Below, piece after piece: positions 27,095 through 35,164 of a DNA stretch of 64,000 nt. The translations under genes and the position numbers were made by a program. The notes beneath the pieces were generated by a model. The model saw only the letters and a program-made list of their open reading frames with translations, did no database searches and was not told the DNA's origin. This DNA comes from Oscillospiraceae bacterium (GTDB taxonomy: Bacteria; Bacillota; Clostridia; Oscillospirales; CAG-272), in the NCBI GenBank assembly GCA_015065385.1, contig SVQK01000057.1:1-64000 (forward strand), written 5' to 3'. Every line of letters begins with the position of its first letter. Within the stretch, counting starts at the first letter, position 1.

Positions 27095-27844
27095 ATGGGA
27101 AGCGGAAAGCGCGGAAAAATCGAGGCGGCAGATCATATTCCGATCCATGAACTGCCTTATTGCAGGCCTGTCAGAAAATGGCTTGCTGACCGATACGGAA
27201 AGGAAGCGGACCGGATCTGGGAAAAGACGGTTCGGAACTACAACGCTTATCTGCCGGATCTCCCGGATTACGGAGGATGGAAGAGTTGTCATGCCCGGGC
27301 GATCTACGGCGGACTTCTGATCTTTGCGCTTTATCCGGCCCTGCCCGATCAGCCGCCGGTCGCAGAACTGCAGGGATTCGTAAACAAACTGTTCATGGGC
27401 CCGTTTACAGCGCTCGGGAAGATATTCGATCTGAACCGGTCCTTTGACATGCGGCTGATCGACAGGGTCTTCCGCAGATCGGGCGATCGGGACCGGAAGG
27501 ACATCGGACGGTACCCGGCCGGATTCGTCAACGTGGACGAGCCGTATGACCGGGAGCATCACGCCGCACGGTATCATTTCACCCAATGCCCGAACGCGGA
27601 GTTTGCAAAGAGCCGCGGTCTCCTTCATGTACTGCCGCTCTTGTGCAATTCCGACTTTTTCGGGATCGGGGAGATCCACGGGCGGCTGATCCGACGCGGC
27701 ACCTGCGGAAACAGCGGCAGATGCGATTATCTGGTCGTTGGCAGCAAGAACGAACTGGCCGCCGGATATGAGACGGTGACGGACGAGGGTGGATTTCTGG
27801 TCAGCAGAAGGAAGGAGCAGAGTTCCCGCGAGGAGGGGCTATGA
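27095..27844 (+). CDS. L-2-amino-thiazoline-4-carboxylate hydrolase-like protein
   Basis: 249 residues, no signal peptide. The C-terminal CGNSGRCDYLVVG with earlier CNSDF and FTQCPNAEFAK resembles the ATC-hydrolase-like family, in which paired cysteines near the C-terminus are conserved; many members are of unknown substrate. The reaction in the founding enzyme is ring opening of ATC toward cysteine. GGAGGC lies 9 bp upstream. A ~30-codon membrane peptide gene overlaps the stop (ATGA). Assignment is by motif memory only. Confidence 0.65.
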   Translation: MGSGKRGKIEAADHIPIHELPYCRPVRKWLADRYGKEADRIWEKTVRNYNAYLPDLPDYGGWKSCHARAIYGGLLIFALYPALPDQPPVAELQGFVNKLFMGPFTALGKIFDLNRSFDMRLIDRVFRRSGDRDRKDIGRYPAGFVNVDEPYDREHHAARYHFTQCPNAEFAKSRGLLHVLPLLCNSDFFGIGEIHGRLIRRGTCGNSGRCDYLVVGSKNELAAGYETVTDEGGFLVSRRKEQSSREEGL

Positions 27845-27934
27845 AAGCGAAGAAGATCGGCAAAAGCCTCCTTTTGGGGGATCCTTCTGACACTCGCTGT
27901 CTGCGGGGCGGATTTCCTGATCGTCATGCTGTAA
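27841..27934 (+). pseudogene. 30-residue membrane peptide gene with G-run frameshift
   Basis: The ATG overlaps the stop of the previous gene. As written the frame runs MKAKKIGKSLLLGD and loses its hydrophobic character. Removing one G from GGGGG at 27876-27880 gives a 30-residue peptide, basic start then LLLGILLTLAVCGADFLIVML and a TAA at 27932. That is a textbook single-span mini-membrane protein. Either a real frameshift, slippage-based control, or a sequencing error. Confidence 0.5.
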
Positions 27935-27986
27935 CCCACGAAACCCTTCCGTGCCGGGGTGTCTGCGAGCCCGACGCGGATCTTTT

Positions 27987-28496
27987 TCACACGCGCAATC
28001 CCGTCCCGATCCATACGGCTATCCCGGCCATGAGCGCGGCGGCGAAGGGAAAGACGGTGATGCGGATCAGCTGTCCCATGCGGTTGAAGCCGAAGGAATG
28101 ATACCCGGCGCAACCCTCCGTCTCGGGATAGAAATGCTGGAAGAAATGCGTCTTCGTCAGCAGCAGCCAGTCGAGGCAGACGATGTCGAAGGCCTTCCAG
28201 AGATACAGCATCGTGAGGAACCGGGCGAAGTGCCGCCAAAATGAATATCCCTGCCGGATGCCGTCGTATCCGCCGTACACGAACACCCCGGCCATCACAA
28301 GCAGGCAGAGCGCCGCGAGCTTCCACCCGAGCATCCGCTGTCCGGGGAACCGCTCCGGGTGGTCCCGCGCCGCCGCCTGAATGTCCTTCGGAGCGGTCGT
28401 GAAGAGGCGTCTGTCTTGAATCAGGCCCACCGCCGCGCAGATCAGCCCGAAGAGGGAAGCCATCAGGAGGAGGGAGAGAAGAAGCGTCAGCAGCAT
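27987..28496 (-). CDS. Membrane protein of unknown function, last gene of methyltransferase operon
   Basis: 169 residues with about four membrane segments: an N-terminal helix LLLTLLLSLLLMASLFGLICA, a segment at 60-80, an aromatic-rich segment around LTMLYLWKAFDIVCLDWLL and a C-terminal helix. Between them lie RDHPERF and ETEGCAGYHSFGFNRM. I do not recognise the family. It starts 7 bp after the upstream methyltransferase and ends the operon that begins with the HMA protein. Confidence 0.75.
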   Translation of the reverse strand: MLLTLLLSLLLMASLFGLICAAVGLIQDRRLFTTAPKDIQAAARDHPERFPGQRMLGWKLAALCLLVMAGVFVYGGYDGIRQGYSFWRHFARFLTMLYLWKAFDIVCLDWLLLTKTHFFQHFYPETEGCAGYHSFGFNRMGQLIRITVFPFAAALMAGIAVWIGTGLRV

Positions 28497-28503
28497 ACCC
28501 GCC

Positions 28504-29130
28504 TCACTTCCTCGCCGTCACCGCGAGCCACGGTTTTTCAGGGTGCCGGTCGCTCTTCACTTCGGAGAATCCCGCCGCTTTCAGGGCAGAGGACAGCTCT
28601 CCCGCGGTATAGCACTTCATGCCGTCGATGATCTTCTCGAACTTTTTGCCGCCTTCGTCACACCCGTCGGATTCGTTGCAGATCAGAAATACGCCGCCCG
28701 GTTTCAGAACGCGGTACACCTCGGCGAAACATCTTTCGAGCCCCGGCCAGAAATAGACCGTCTCGAACGCCGTGGCGAGATCGAAGGATCCCGCCGTGAA
28801 GGGCAGGCTTTCCACGCTGGCCTGTACGACGGAACACCGTCCAGCCGCGATTTCGTTCCGGTTGGTCTTCCGGGTCGTCTCCACGGAGGTCGCGGAGTAG
28901 TCGAGGGCGGTGAGCGCGGCTCTCGGATACCGCTTCAAAAGCTCCGCCGCGTTCCGGCCTCCCCCGCACCCAAGCTCGGCAATATTCGACGGCGCGATCC
29001 CGCCGAGGTGCGCCATGCCCCAGTCGGCGAGCTTCGCGTGTCCGCTGCCGTTCATGCCGTTCACCATCAGCTTTCCGAGAACGCCTTCGGGCTTCCGGGT
29101 CTGCGCAAAAAACGATTGCAAAAGTCCCAT
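28504..29130 (-). CDS. Class I SAM-dependent methyltransferase
   Basis: 208 residues. SAM motif IAELGCGGGRN near residue 45, acidic loop ALDYSAT, and CSVVQASVESLPF, then LKPGGVFLICNESDG. Resembles small-molecule C/N/O-methyltransferases of the UbiE/type 11 class. One base separates it from the upstream methyltransferase. A degenerate fragment of this gene occurs at 17411-17500. Substrate unknown. Confidence 0.85.
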   Translation of the reverse strand: MGLLQSFFAQTRKPEGVLGKLMVNGMNGSGHAKLADWGMAHLGGIAPSNIAELGCGGGRNAAELLKRYPRAALTALDYSATSVETTRKTNRNEIAAGRCSVVQASVESLPFTAGSFDLATAFETVYFWPGLERCFAEVYRVLKPGGVFLICNESDGCDEGGKKFEKIIDGMKCYTAGELSSALKAAGFSEVKSDRHPEKPWLAVTARK

Positions 29131-29131
29131 G

Positions 29132-29914
29132 TCACTTCCTCCCGACGAGCAGGGCCGACCCGGACAGCCCCATCCACCCGGCCTCGCTCTTCTTCATGAA
29201 CTTCCCGTCCGTCGTGTCGATCAGCGCGACCTTTTCGTACCCCATGTCCCGGAGCTTCTGCGCGAACGCCTGCATGTCGCCGTATTTGGCTTTCGAGAAG
29301 ATGTCGTGGAGCGCAAAGGTCCCGCCCTTTTTCAGCGTGCGGAGGGTTTCGAGCAGATACGCCTGTCGATCTCCGGGAATATTGTGGTACACATAGTTGC
29401 TCGTCACCGCGTCGAAATACCCGTCCGGGAAATCGAGCCTCACCGCGTCTCCCTGCTCGAAGGTGACGTTTTTCACGCCCTCAGCTTTGGCGTTGTTCTC
29501 GCAGAGAGATTTCGAAAAGGAGGCGTATTCCTTCCCCCAGCGGTCGATCCCAATGAAGGAGGCGTGCAGGTTCCGTTTCGCGCAGGCGATGGTCAGAGCT
29601 CCGCTCCCGCATCCCACGTCCAGACAGAGCCCGCCATGGGGGACCTTGACCTGCTCCGCGATCCCTTCGATGATCTGCCGCGACAGCTGCCGCTTCCCGT
29701 CGTAGGAGAACGCGCGGTACATCAGGACCGACCACACGGTCACGCCGATGAACAGAACGGTCAGCGCGGCGAACACGACAACAAGCACGGTTTTGAGCGC
29801 TCCCGCGGGCATTGCGAAAGCCAATACTGTTGCGACAAGGCCGCATCCGACCGCCGCCAAAGCGAATCCGGCGATCATGCCCTTCGGCATCCAGTTTTTG
29901 TATGCGGGTTTCAT
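29132..29914 (-). CDS. Membrane-anchored class I SAM methyltransferase
   Basis: 260 residues. Two N-terminal membrane helices (about 12-35 and 42-65) are followed by a class I methyltransferase: LCLDVGCGSGALTIACAK (motif I), GIDRWG, FEQGDAVRLDFPDGYFDAV and LKKGGTFALHD. ATG 29914 has GGAGGACT upstream and overlaps the previous gene stop (ATGA); the open frame extends upstream but in the other gene. Membrane tethering suggests a lipid-like or membrane-delivered substrate. Confidence 0.85.
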   Translation of the reverse strand: MKPAYKNWMPKGMIAGFALAAVGCGLVATVLAFAMPAGALKTVLVVVFAALTVLFIGVTVWSVLMYRAFSYDGKRQLSRQIIEGIAEQVKVPHGGLCLDVGCGSGALTIACAKRNLHASFIGIDRWGKEYASFSKSLCENNAKAEGVKNVTFEQGDAVRLDFPDGYFDAVTSNYVYHNIPGDRQAYLLETLRTLKKGGTFALHDIFSKAKYGDMQAFAQKLRDMGYEKVALIDTTDGKFMKKSEAGWMGLSGSALLVGRK

Positions 29915-30765
29915 TTGAGTCCTCCCTTTCCGAATGCGATCTTCACGATCTTCATTTTCACAAGCCCGTCGCAGAAGCGGATCATGAGCCGGTGAAACCG
30001 CCCGACGTCTCCGTAGATATCCCGATAACCGCGCATATAGCTTTTCGCCGTGACGGAAGCGAAGCGGGGACTCCAATCTTCCAGTTCCCGTTCGTCCTCA
30101 AGGGAGAAGTACGCGTTCACGTCGGTGATCCCGGCCTCTTTCAGCCAGGTCGAGCGCATCATCTTCGCCCCGCGCCGGTTGCAGGAGTCGAAGGCGAGGA
30201 CCGCGCCGGGGAAGCGTTCCGCCATTGCGGAAAACAGCTTTTTCACGTCCTCGGTCTTGAAGTAGTAAAATACGCCCGCCGCGAAGAAGACCGCGCCGCT
30301 TTCCGCATGGACCTTCTCCATCCAAGAAAAGTCGTTCAGATCGCAGGGGATGTTTTCCTCTCGCTCTCCCGCCGGAAGAAGCGCGTTCCGCACGGCGATC
30401 ACGTCCGGCAGATCGAGGTTATACCCCCGGCAGGATCCGTTGTCACACTTCGAGAAGGTGTCGTCCAGCCCGCAGCCGAGATTGACGACGGCGGCCTTCG
30501 GATGGGATTCGAGGTAAGCTTTCACCTCGCAGGCCAGATCGTACTGCCTCTGCGCGACCTCCAAAGCCCCGAACAGCCCGGCCGGCGACTCCATTTTCTT
30601 CCGCTTCCCTTCGAAATCGTAGTCCAGCGAATCGCAGAGCCGTTTCGCCTCGGGATCGGAGAAGAGGTGCGGGAAATGCTCGGAGCAGACCAGCCGCCCG
30701 AAGAGCGGGATGATCAACGTCTCCTGCACGGTGTTTTTTTCAATATGGATCTTTTTCACTTCCAT
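29911..30765 (-). CDS. LCM/polyketide-type O-methyltransferase
   Basis: 284 residues resembling the leucine carboxyl methyltransferase/TcmP-like group: TLIIPLFGRLVCSE, KRLCDSLDYDF, AAVVNLGCGLDDTFSKCDNG with GYNLDLPDVI, and FFAAGVFYYFKTEDV. These methylate carboxyl or hydroxyl groups of small molecules. Start 30765 is near the HMA gene stop (10-bp overlap), start chosen for family fit. Central gene of the iron-box operon. Confidence 0.8.
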   Translation of the reverse strand: MEVKKIHIEKNTVQETLIIPLFGRLVCSEHFPHLFSDPEAKRLCDSLDYDFEGKRKKMESPAGLFGALEVAQRQYDLACEVKAYLESHPKAAVVNLGCGLDDTFSKCDNGSCRGYNLDLPDVIAVRNALLPAGEREENIPCDLNDFSWMEKVHAESGAVFFAAGVFYYFKTEDVKKLFSAMAERFPGAVLAFDSCNRRGAKMMRSTWLKEAGITDVNAYFSLEDERELEDWSPRFASVTAKSYMRGYRDIYGDVGRFHRLMIRFCDGLVKMKIVKIAFGKGGLK

Positions 30766-31007
30766 CCGAACAGCCCCTTCACCGCCGGAGCGGATTTCAC
30801 GCCGAGGCAGGTATATCCGGTCGCGGTCACGGCGTCTCCGACTTCCGTCCCGTTCACGGGATCTTCCGTCAGAAACGTCGCCTCGCCCCGCGCGCGGTTT
30901 GCCTTGACCTTCTTCGCCGCCGGAACGGCTTTGCGGATCGCGTCGCAGACGTGCGCCTCGCACATCGAACACATCATGCCGTCGATTTTGAGGGTGGTTT
31001 TGATCAT
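30756..31007 (-). CDS. Heavy-metal-associated (HMA) domain protein
   Basis: 83-residue single HMA domain. The metal-binding motif is GMMCSMCEAHV (Cys13, Cys16), the ferredoxin-like fold continues with VTATGYTCLGV. It ends in LFGWK, a common tail in this group. Likely a cytosolic metal carrier or sensor partner for the operon. AAGGAG lies upstream of ATG 31007. First gene of a five-gene minus-strand operon, separated from its promoter by an IS-end remnant. Confidence 0.85.
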   Translation of the reverse strand: MIKTTLKIDGMMCSMCEAHVCDAIRKAVPAAKKVKANRARGEATFLTEDPVNGTEVGDAVTATGYTCLGVKSAPAVKGLFGWK

Positions 31008-31027
31008 GGCTGAATCTCCTTTTCTAT

Positions 31028-31165
31028 GTAATACTGTTCTCAACCTAAACAGCAAAACTTCATGGTTTTTGATCGCTCTATGCAGAAGGCGAACGGCCTT
31101 CTTGCTCAACTTGTTGAGTGGGCGAGCATCGCGTGCGAACACTCTGATAAGGTTGGATGACTATA
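31028..31165 (-). mobile_element. IS-end remnant inside the operon leader
   Basis: Reverse complement aligns with 26-137 at the window start over about 110 bp plus an 18-bp extra block (near CTCAACAAGTTGAG). Translation gives the same I-IQPYQS-RTR start but is then broken. It separates the iron-box promoter at 31249-31295 from the HMA gene. Confidence 0.6.
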
Positions 31166-31248
31166 ATCTTCGCCGGATGTGCGGAGCTTCCCCCTGTTCT
31201 TCACTCCTCATGTATTCATACTTTCATCCGACAGCCGCAAGGCTCTGA

Positions 31249-31295
31249 TTAGCATATGCTAACCACATCATAGCACGGCTTTTCCCGAAAGTCAA
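31249..31295 (-). promoter_or_regulatory. Promoter with DtxR/IdeR-type iron box for the HMA/methyltransferase operon
   Basis: Minus strand: TTGACT (31295-31290), 17-bp spacer, TATGAT (31272-31267), then box TTAG-CATATG-CTAAC at 31249-31263, a perfect palindrome core TTAGCATATGCTAA over the start region. Same arrangement as the exporter promoter at 26818. Confidence 0.75.
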
Positions 31296-31386
31296 TCCGA
31301 GGCTTTGGATTTGAATTGTAAATTCATTGTGAACGGGGAGGGGGAAAAACGGACTGCGAAAACGGTAACGGGATCTGTCAATCGCA

Positions 31387-31430
31387 AAAAGCGGTCCGCC
31401 GCCCGTACAGGATTTGCGGCAGACCGTTTT
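31387..31430. terminator. Intrinsic terminator, possibly bidirectional
   Basis: AAAAGCGGTC-C-GCCGC pairs with GCGGC-A-GACCGTTTT (one bulged G, one mismatch), T-tract after and A-tract before. On the minus strand it follows the gene remnant at 31446. Confidence 0.65.
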
Positions 31431-31445
31431 GGTTCGGTTTCCGCC

Positions 31446-31526
31446 TCAAGCGAGCGCCGTCACGGCGTCGTGGAACGCGGTCATATTCTCCACGGTCGTC
31501 GCCAGGGGAATACAATGGCGAATCAT
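31446..31526 (-). pseudogene. 3' remnant of an unidentified gene
   Basis: A 26-codon frame MIRHCIPLATTVENMTAFHDAV.. ends in TGA just before the terminator at 31387-31430. It reads like the C-terminal tail of an enzyme whose 5' part is gone; no SD precedes the ATG. Family not identified. Confidence 0.35.
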
Positions 31527-31577
31527 GGACACATTTTCGTTTCTGTTCTATAACATACATATACAATGATTTGTTTC

Positions 31578-31606
31578 TTGCGCTTCGCCGGGCGGAATGC
31601 TATAAT
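31578..31606 (+). promoter_or_regulatory. Promoter of cobI
   Basis: TTGCGC (31578-31583), 17-bp spacer, TATAAT (31601-31606). No riboswitch is seen in the 80-nt leader. Confidence 0.65.
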
Positions 31607-31684
31607 AAACATACAAACTGTTCGGTTGCGGTCAGCTGATATGCTGTCCGGCCGGCCCGAACATCGGGAGGAGAATATGTCATT

Positions 31685-32374
31685 ATGAGAGCGACCGCAT
31701 ACGGCGTGGGCGTGGGACCGGGGGATCCGGAGCTTTTGAGCCTGAAAGCCGTCCGCCTGATCCGGGAAAACCGGGTGATTGCCGTGCCGGGAAAGGACCC
31801 GAGGGAATCCGTCGCGTACAAAATCGCCGTCGCCGCCGTGCCGGAGCTGGCGGAAAAGAAACTGCTCGCCGTCCATATGCCCATGGTGAAGGACCGGGAG
31901 AAGATCGCCGAGGCGCACAGGGAAGGCGCTGAGCTGCTCGAGGAAATACTCGACCGGGGAGAGAACGTCGTCTATCTCACACTCGGGGACCCGACGGTGT
32001 ACTGCACGTTCAGTTATTTACAGCACATTCTCGAGGCCGACGGCTATCCCGTGGAGCTGGTGCCCGCCGTCCCGTCCTTCTGCGCCGCGGCGGCAAGGCT
32101 GAATCTGCCCCTTGCGGAATGGGACGAGCCGCTTCATGTAATTCCCGCCGTTCATAAGACCGACGCGCCGCTGGATCAGCCGGGGACTTATGTACTCATG
32201 AAATCCGCCAGCCACATGGCCGAGGTGAAAAAGCTCCTTCGGGACAGCGGACGGGACGTCGCGGCGGTGGAGAACTGCGGCATGGAGAACGAGAGGATCT
32301 ACCGCTCTGCGGAGGAAATTCCGGACGACGCGGGGTATTTCTCTCTCATCATCGCAAAAGAACGCCATGCTTGA
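31685..32374 (+). CDS. cobI: Precorrin-2 (cobalt-factor II) C20-methyltransferase
   Basis: SAM-dependent tetrapyrrole methylase of cobalamin synthesis, 229 residues. Marks: YGVGVGPGDPELLSLKAVRLI, YLTLGDPTVYCTFSYL, VPAVPSFCAAAARL. Normal size. The strong SD GGGAGGAG drives an ATG at 31677 that reads only MSL and stops inside the cobI start (ATG TCA TTA TGA), so a three-codon leader may be coupled to cobI, or the true 5' context was rearranged. No other cob/cbi genes follow; next is an ABC-2 ATPase overlapping by 8 bp, so a corrin pathway operon may have been truncated here. Confidence 0.9.
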   Translation: MRATAYGVGVGPGDPELLSLKAVRLIRENRVIAVPGKDPRESVAYKIAVAAVPELAEKKLLAVHMPMVKDREKIAEAHREGAELLEEILDRGENVVYLTLGDPTVYCTFSYLQHILEADGYPVELVPAVPSFCAAAARLNLPLAEWDEPLHVIPAVHKTDAPLDQPGTYVLMKSASHMAEVKKLLRDSGRDVAAVENCGMENERIYRSAEEIPDDAGYFSLIIAKERHA

Positions 32375-33209
32375 ACTGGACCGCCTTACCAAGCGCTTCG
32401 GGAGCTTCACGGCGGTGGATGATCTCAGCCTGACGGTGGAAACCGGGGAATTTTTCGGGCTGCTCGGACCGAACGGCGCGGGGAAAACCACCACCATCAG
32501 CATGATCTCCACGGTCCTGCTCCCCACCTCCGGCGAGATCCGCATCGACGGCGTCCGGCTGGACCGCAAGGCCTCCCGCGAGAAGCGCAAGCTCAGCGTC
32601 ATTACCCAGGAATACTCCATGCGGCAGGACATGACGATGGACGAGGTGATGGAGTATCAGGGTCGGCTGTACAATCTGCCCCGGAATACGATCCGGGAAA
32701 AGAGCGATGAACTGCTTGCCTTTGCAGGATTGACGGAGGTTCGGCACCGCACCGTCCGCCATCTTTCCGGCGGGATGAAGCGGAAGCTGATGATCTGCCG
32801 GGCCCTTTTAGTGGAGCCGGAGATTTTGCTGCTCGACGAGCCGACCGCGGGGATGGACGCCCTGTCCCGCCGCCAGATGTGGAATCTGCTGAGACAGGTG
32901 AACGGACAGAAGCGGACTATCATTTTGACGACGCACTATATCGAGGAAGCGGAGGCACTCTGCGGCAGAGTCGCGCTGATCAACAAGGGGAAGCTCCGGA
33001 AGCTCGACACCCCCGCCGCGCTCATCGAGGAACTCGGATCCTTCGCCGTGGACGAAACCGGGGAAAACGGCCTCGAAAGCCGGTATTTCGGGAGCCGGGA
33101 GGACGCCATTTCGTACCTCGCCGAAGCCAGGGACAAAGCCTCTCTGCGCAGAACCACCCTCGAGGACGTGTTCGTGGAATGCGCGGGGCGGAAGATCACA
33201 CAGGGGTAG
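32367..33209 (+). CDS. ABC-2 type transporter ATPase
   Basis: 280 residues: Walker A GPNGAGKTT, signature LSGGMKRK, Walker B ILLLDEPTAGMDALS, switch TTHYIEEAE. DrrA/NodI-like exporter ATPase. Its start overlaps cobI by 8 bp. The partner permease immediately downstream is broken, so this ATPase probably has no working transporter unless a paralogue serves. Confidence 0.9.
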   Translation: MLELDRLTKRFGSFTAVDDLSLTVETGEFFGLLGPNGAGKTTTISMISTVLLPTSGEIRIDGVRLDRKASREKRKLSVITQEYSMRQDMTMDEVMEYQGRLYNLPRNTIREKSDELLAFAGLTEVRHRTVRHLSGGMKRKLMICRALLVEPEILLLDEPTAGMDALSRRQMWNLLRQVNGQKRTIILTTHYIEEAEALCGRVALINKGKLRKLDTPAALIEELGSFAVDETGENGLESRYFGSREDAISYLAEARDKASLRRTTLEDVFVECAGRKITQG

Positions 33210-33211
33210 CT

Positions 33212-33702
33212 ATGGGAATCATCACGGTTTTATGGGAGAAATGGGTGGAGTTCCGCCGGGATTTTTACAAGATCACCGTCGCGGCCATGATCTCCCCCCT
33301 CATGTACCTCCTCATCTTCGGAATGGGCATTCAGACCGCGTCCCACGGCGAGCCGTATCTGCACTTTCTCATCCCCGGCGTCGTGTCCATGGCGACCATG
33401 ACGGGGAGCTTCGGCGCGATCGCCCAGAACATGAGCGTGCAGAGACTCTACGAAAAGGCCCTCGATCAGGTGATGGTCTCGCCCACGCCCCTCTGGCAGT
33501 TCATCGCGGGACAGATCCTTGGGGGCAGTCTCCGCGGGCTTTACGCGGGCGGCGTGATCCTGCTTCTGACCTTCCCGATCCGAACCGATCTCACCTTCAA
33601 GGGGTCTCGATCCTGATCCTGTTTTTGAACGGCATGGTGTTCTCGACGATCGCCCTGACGCTTTCCTTCCTTGCGAAGAGCTACACGGACGCGCCGCGCT
33701 GA
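33212..33702 (+). pseudogene. ABC-2 type permease, frameshifted and 3' truncated
   Basis: Frame one encodes MGIITVLWEKWVEFRRDF through LTFPIRTDLTFKG and then hits TGA at 33614. The continuation LILFLNGMVFSTIALTLSFLAKSYTDAPR lies in another frame, showing an indel near 33600. That second frame stops at 33702, losing the last membrane helices: the sequence after DAPR belongs to the next gene. Two independent lesions make it non-functional. Confidence 0.8.
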
Positions 33703-34667
33703 TCCTCTGTGTTCTCTTTGCCGGATGCTCCGGCGGAGGGGAGAGGGGTAAAACCGGATCGGCGGGAGGGAACACGGACACCCTTCCGGCGGTTCATACC
33801 TGCGACATCGAGGACGGGACCTACCCCGTCGACGCGGATTCGTCCTCTCCGTTTTTCCGAATCCGGGAAGCCGAACTGACGGTTTCCGGAGACGAAATGA
33901 CCGTGCGGTTTATCATCCCGTCGAAGAGCTATCTCCGCGTCTATCCCGGAACCGGAGCCGACGCCGCGGACTGGATCGAAGCGGAAGAGGACGGAGGATT
34001 CACAGCCTTTACCATCCCCCTGACCGCGCTCAACCGCAAAACGGACTGCGCGGCGTACAGCAAAAAGCGCAAACGCTGGTACGACCGGAAGCTGACGTTT
34101 TACGCGGACTCCCTTCCGGAGGGTGTCGTATCGGACACGCTGACGGTCTTTCCCGAAGCGGAGCCGTCGCCCCCCGTGATAGCGGTCCATGATCTGCCCG
34201 ACATTTCCGCAGTCCCCGCCGAACCGGTTTCCGTCAGCCTCGAGGACGGGGAATACTCCGTCGAGGTCGCCATGACGGGAGGCAGCGGACGCGCGAATGT
34301 CAGCTCCCCGACCTACCTCGTCGTCCGGGAGGGCAAGGCGTACCCCCGGCTGATCTGGAGCAGCGCGTATTACGACTGGATGCTCCTCGGGGACAAAACC
34401 TTCACCAACGAAACCACGGACGGCGGGCTCTCGTCCTTTGAGATCCCGATCCCCATGCTGGACCGCCCGTTCCCGGTGATCGCGGACACCACCGCCATGG
34501 GAGAACCCGTCGCCATCCGGTACGAGCTGACCTTCTACTCGGATTCCGTCGGGCCGAAAAGCCGGGTCCCTCAGGAGGCCGCGAAACGGGTGCTCGCGCT
34601 GGCGGCGGTCATCATCGTCGGGGGCGGCGCGCTTCACCTTATCATGCAAAAGAAAAAGGAAAAATAA
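33690..34667 (+). pseudogene. NEAT-like surface lipoprotein, 5' end deleted
   Basis: The frame includes the end of a lipoprotein signal peptide, LILCVLFAGCSGG (lipobox LFAGC), but its start codon is gone: the DNA joins straight to the ABC-2 permease near 33690. Then come two Ig-like/NEAT-like iron-transport-associated domains: one around DGTYPVDADSSSPFFRI..KRKRWYDRKLTFYADSL, the second DGEYSVEVAMTGGSGRANV..VIADTTAMGEP. A C-terminal membrane helix and KKKEK tail follow. Likely ancestral role is haem/iron capture at the cell surface, beside the FecCD permease. An internal ATG at 33897 could still give a leaderless product. Confidence 0.65.
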
Positions 34668-34682
34668 CACGGGGGACATATC

Positions 34683-35129
34683 ATGAAACGACTTCTCAGG
34701 CTTATCGCAGTCTCACTTGCCCTGCTCATTCTCTGCGGGATCGCCGCGGTCTGCACCCTGACGAACGAGCTGGACGTGCTGTCTTTGGGAGACGACACCG
34801 CCCACGCGCTGGGACTTCGGGTTTCGCGGACGAGAAACGGGATGCTGACCCTTGCGGCCCTCCTGGCGGGGGCGTCCGTCAGCTTTGCCGGGATCCTCGG
34901 TTTCGTCGGGCTGATCGTGCCGCACATCGCACGGCGGATCATCGGGAACGAGAGCGGGCGGCTCATTCCCTTCTGCGCCCTTCTGGGAGCGGGATTCACA
35001 GCGATCTGCGACCTCGCGGCCCGGATGATCTTCGCCCCCTACGAGCTGCCGGCGGGGATCCTCATGAGCTTTCTCGGCGGACCGTTCTTTATCTGGCTGC
35101 TCGTCAGAAGAAAGGAGCGTCAGCCGTGA
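34683..35129 (+). pseudogene. FecCD-type permease with large in-frame internal deletion
   Basis: 148 residues where the family has about 330. The first ~25 residues (MKRLLRLIAVSLALLILCG) match a permease N-terminus, then the sequence jumps to NELDVLSLGDDTAHALGL, which normally lies near residue 230, and continues normally through GFVGLIVPHIARRI and GAPFF-like GGPFFIWLL. About 200 residues are missing with the frame preserved. GGGGGAC precedes the ATG. Confidence 0.8.
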
Positions 35130-35164
35130 TCACAGTCAAAGGACGCGTCGCCTCCTATCGATAA
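35126..35164 (+). pseudogene. Start of a lost FecE-type ATPase
   Basis: GTG overlaps the permease stop, as is usual for the ATPase of this operon type, and reads VITVKG before running into unrelated sequence and a TAA. Only 5-6 codons of the ATPase survive. SD AAAGGAG is intact. Confidence 0.4.

Noticed and set aside
30756-30772. LFGWK shared between the HMA C-terminus and the ACG peptide leader
   Set aside because: Five residues only, different positions in the proteins; probably coincidence.
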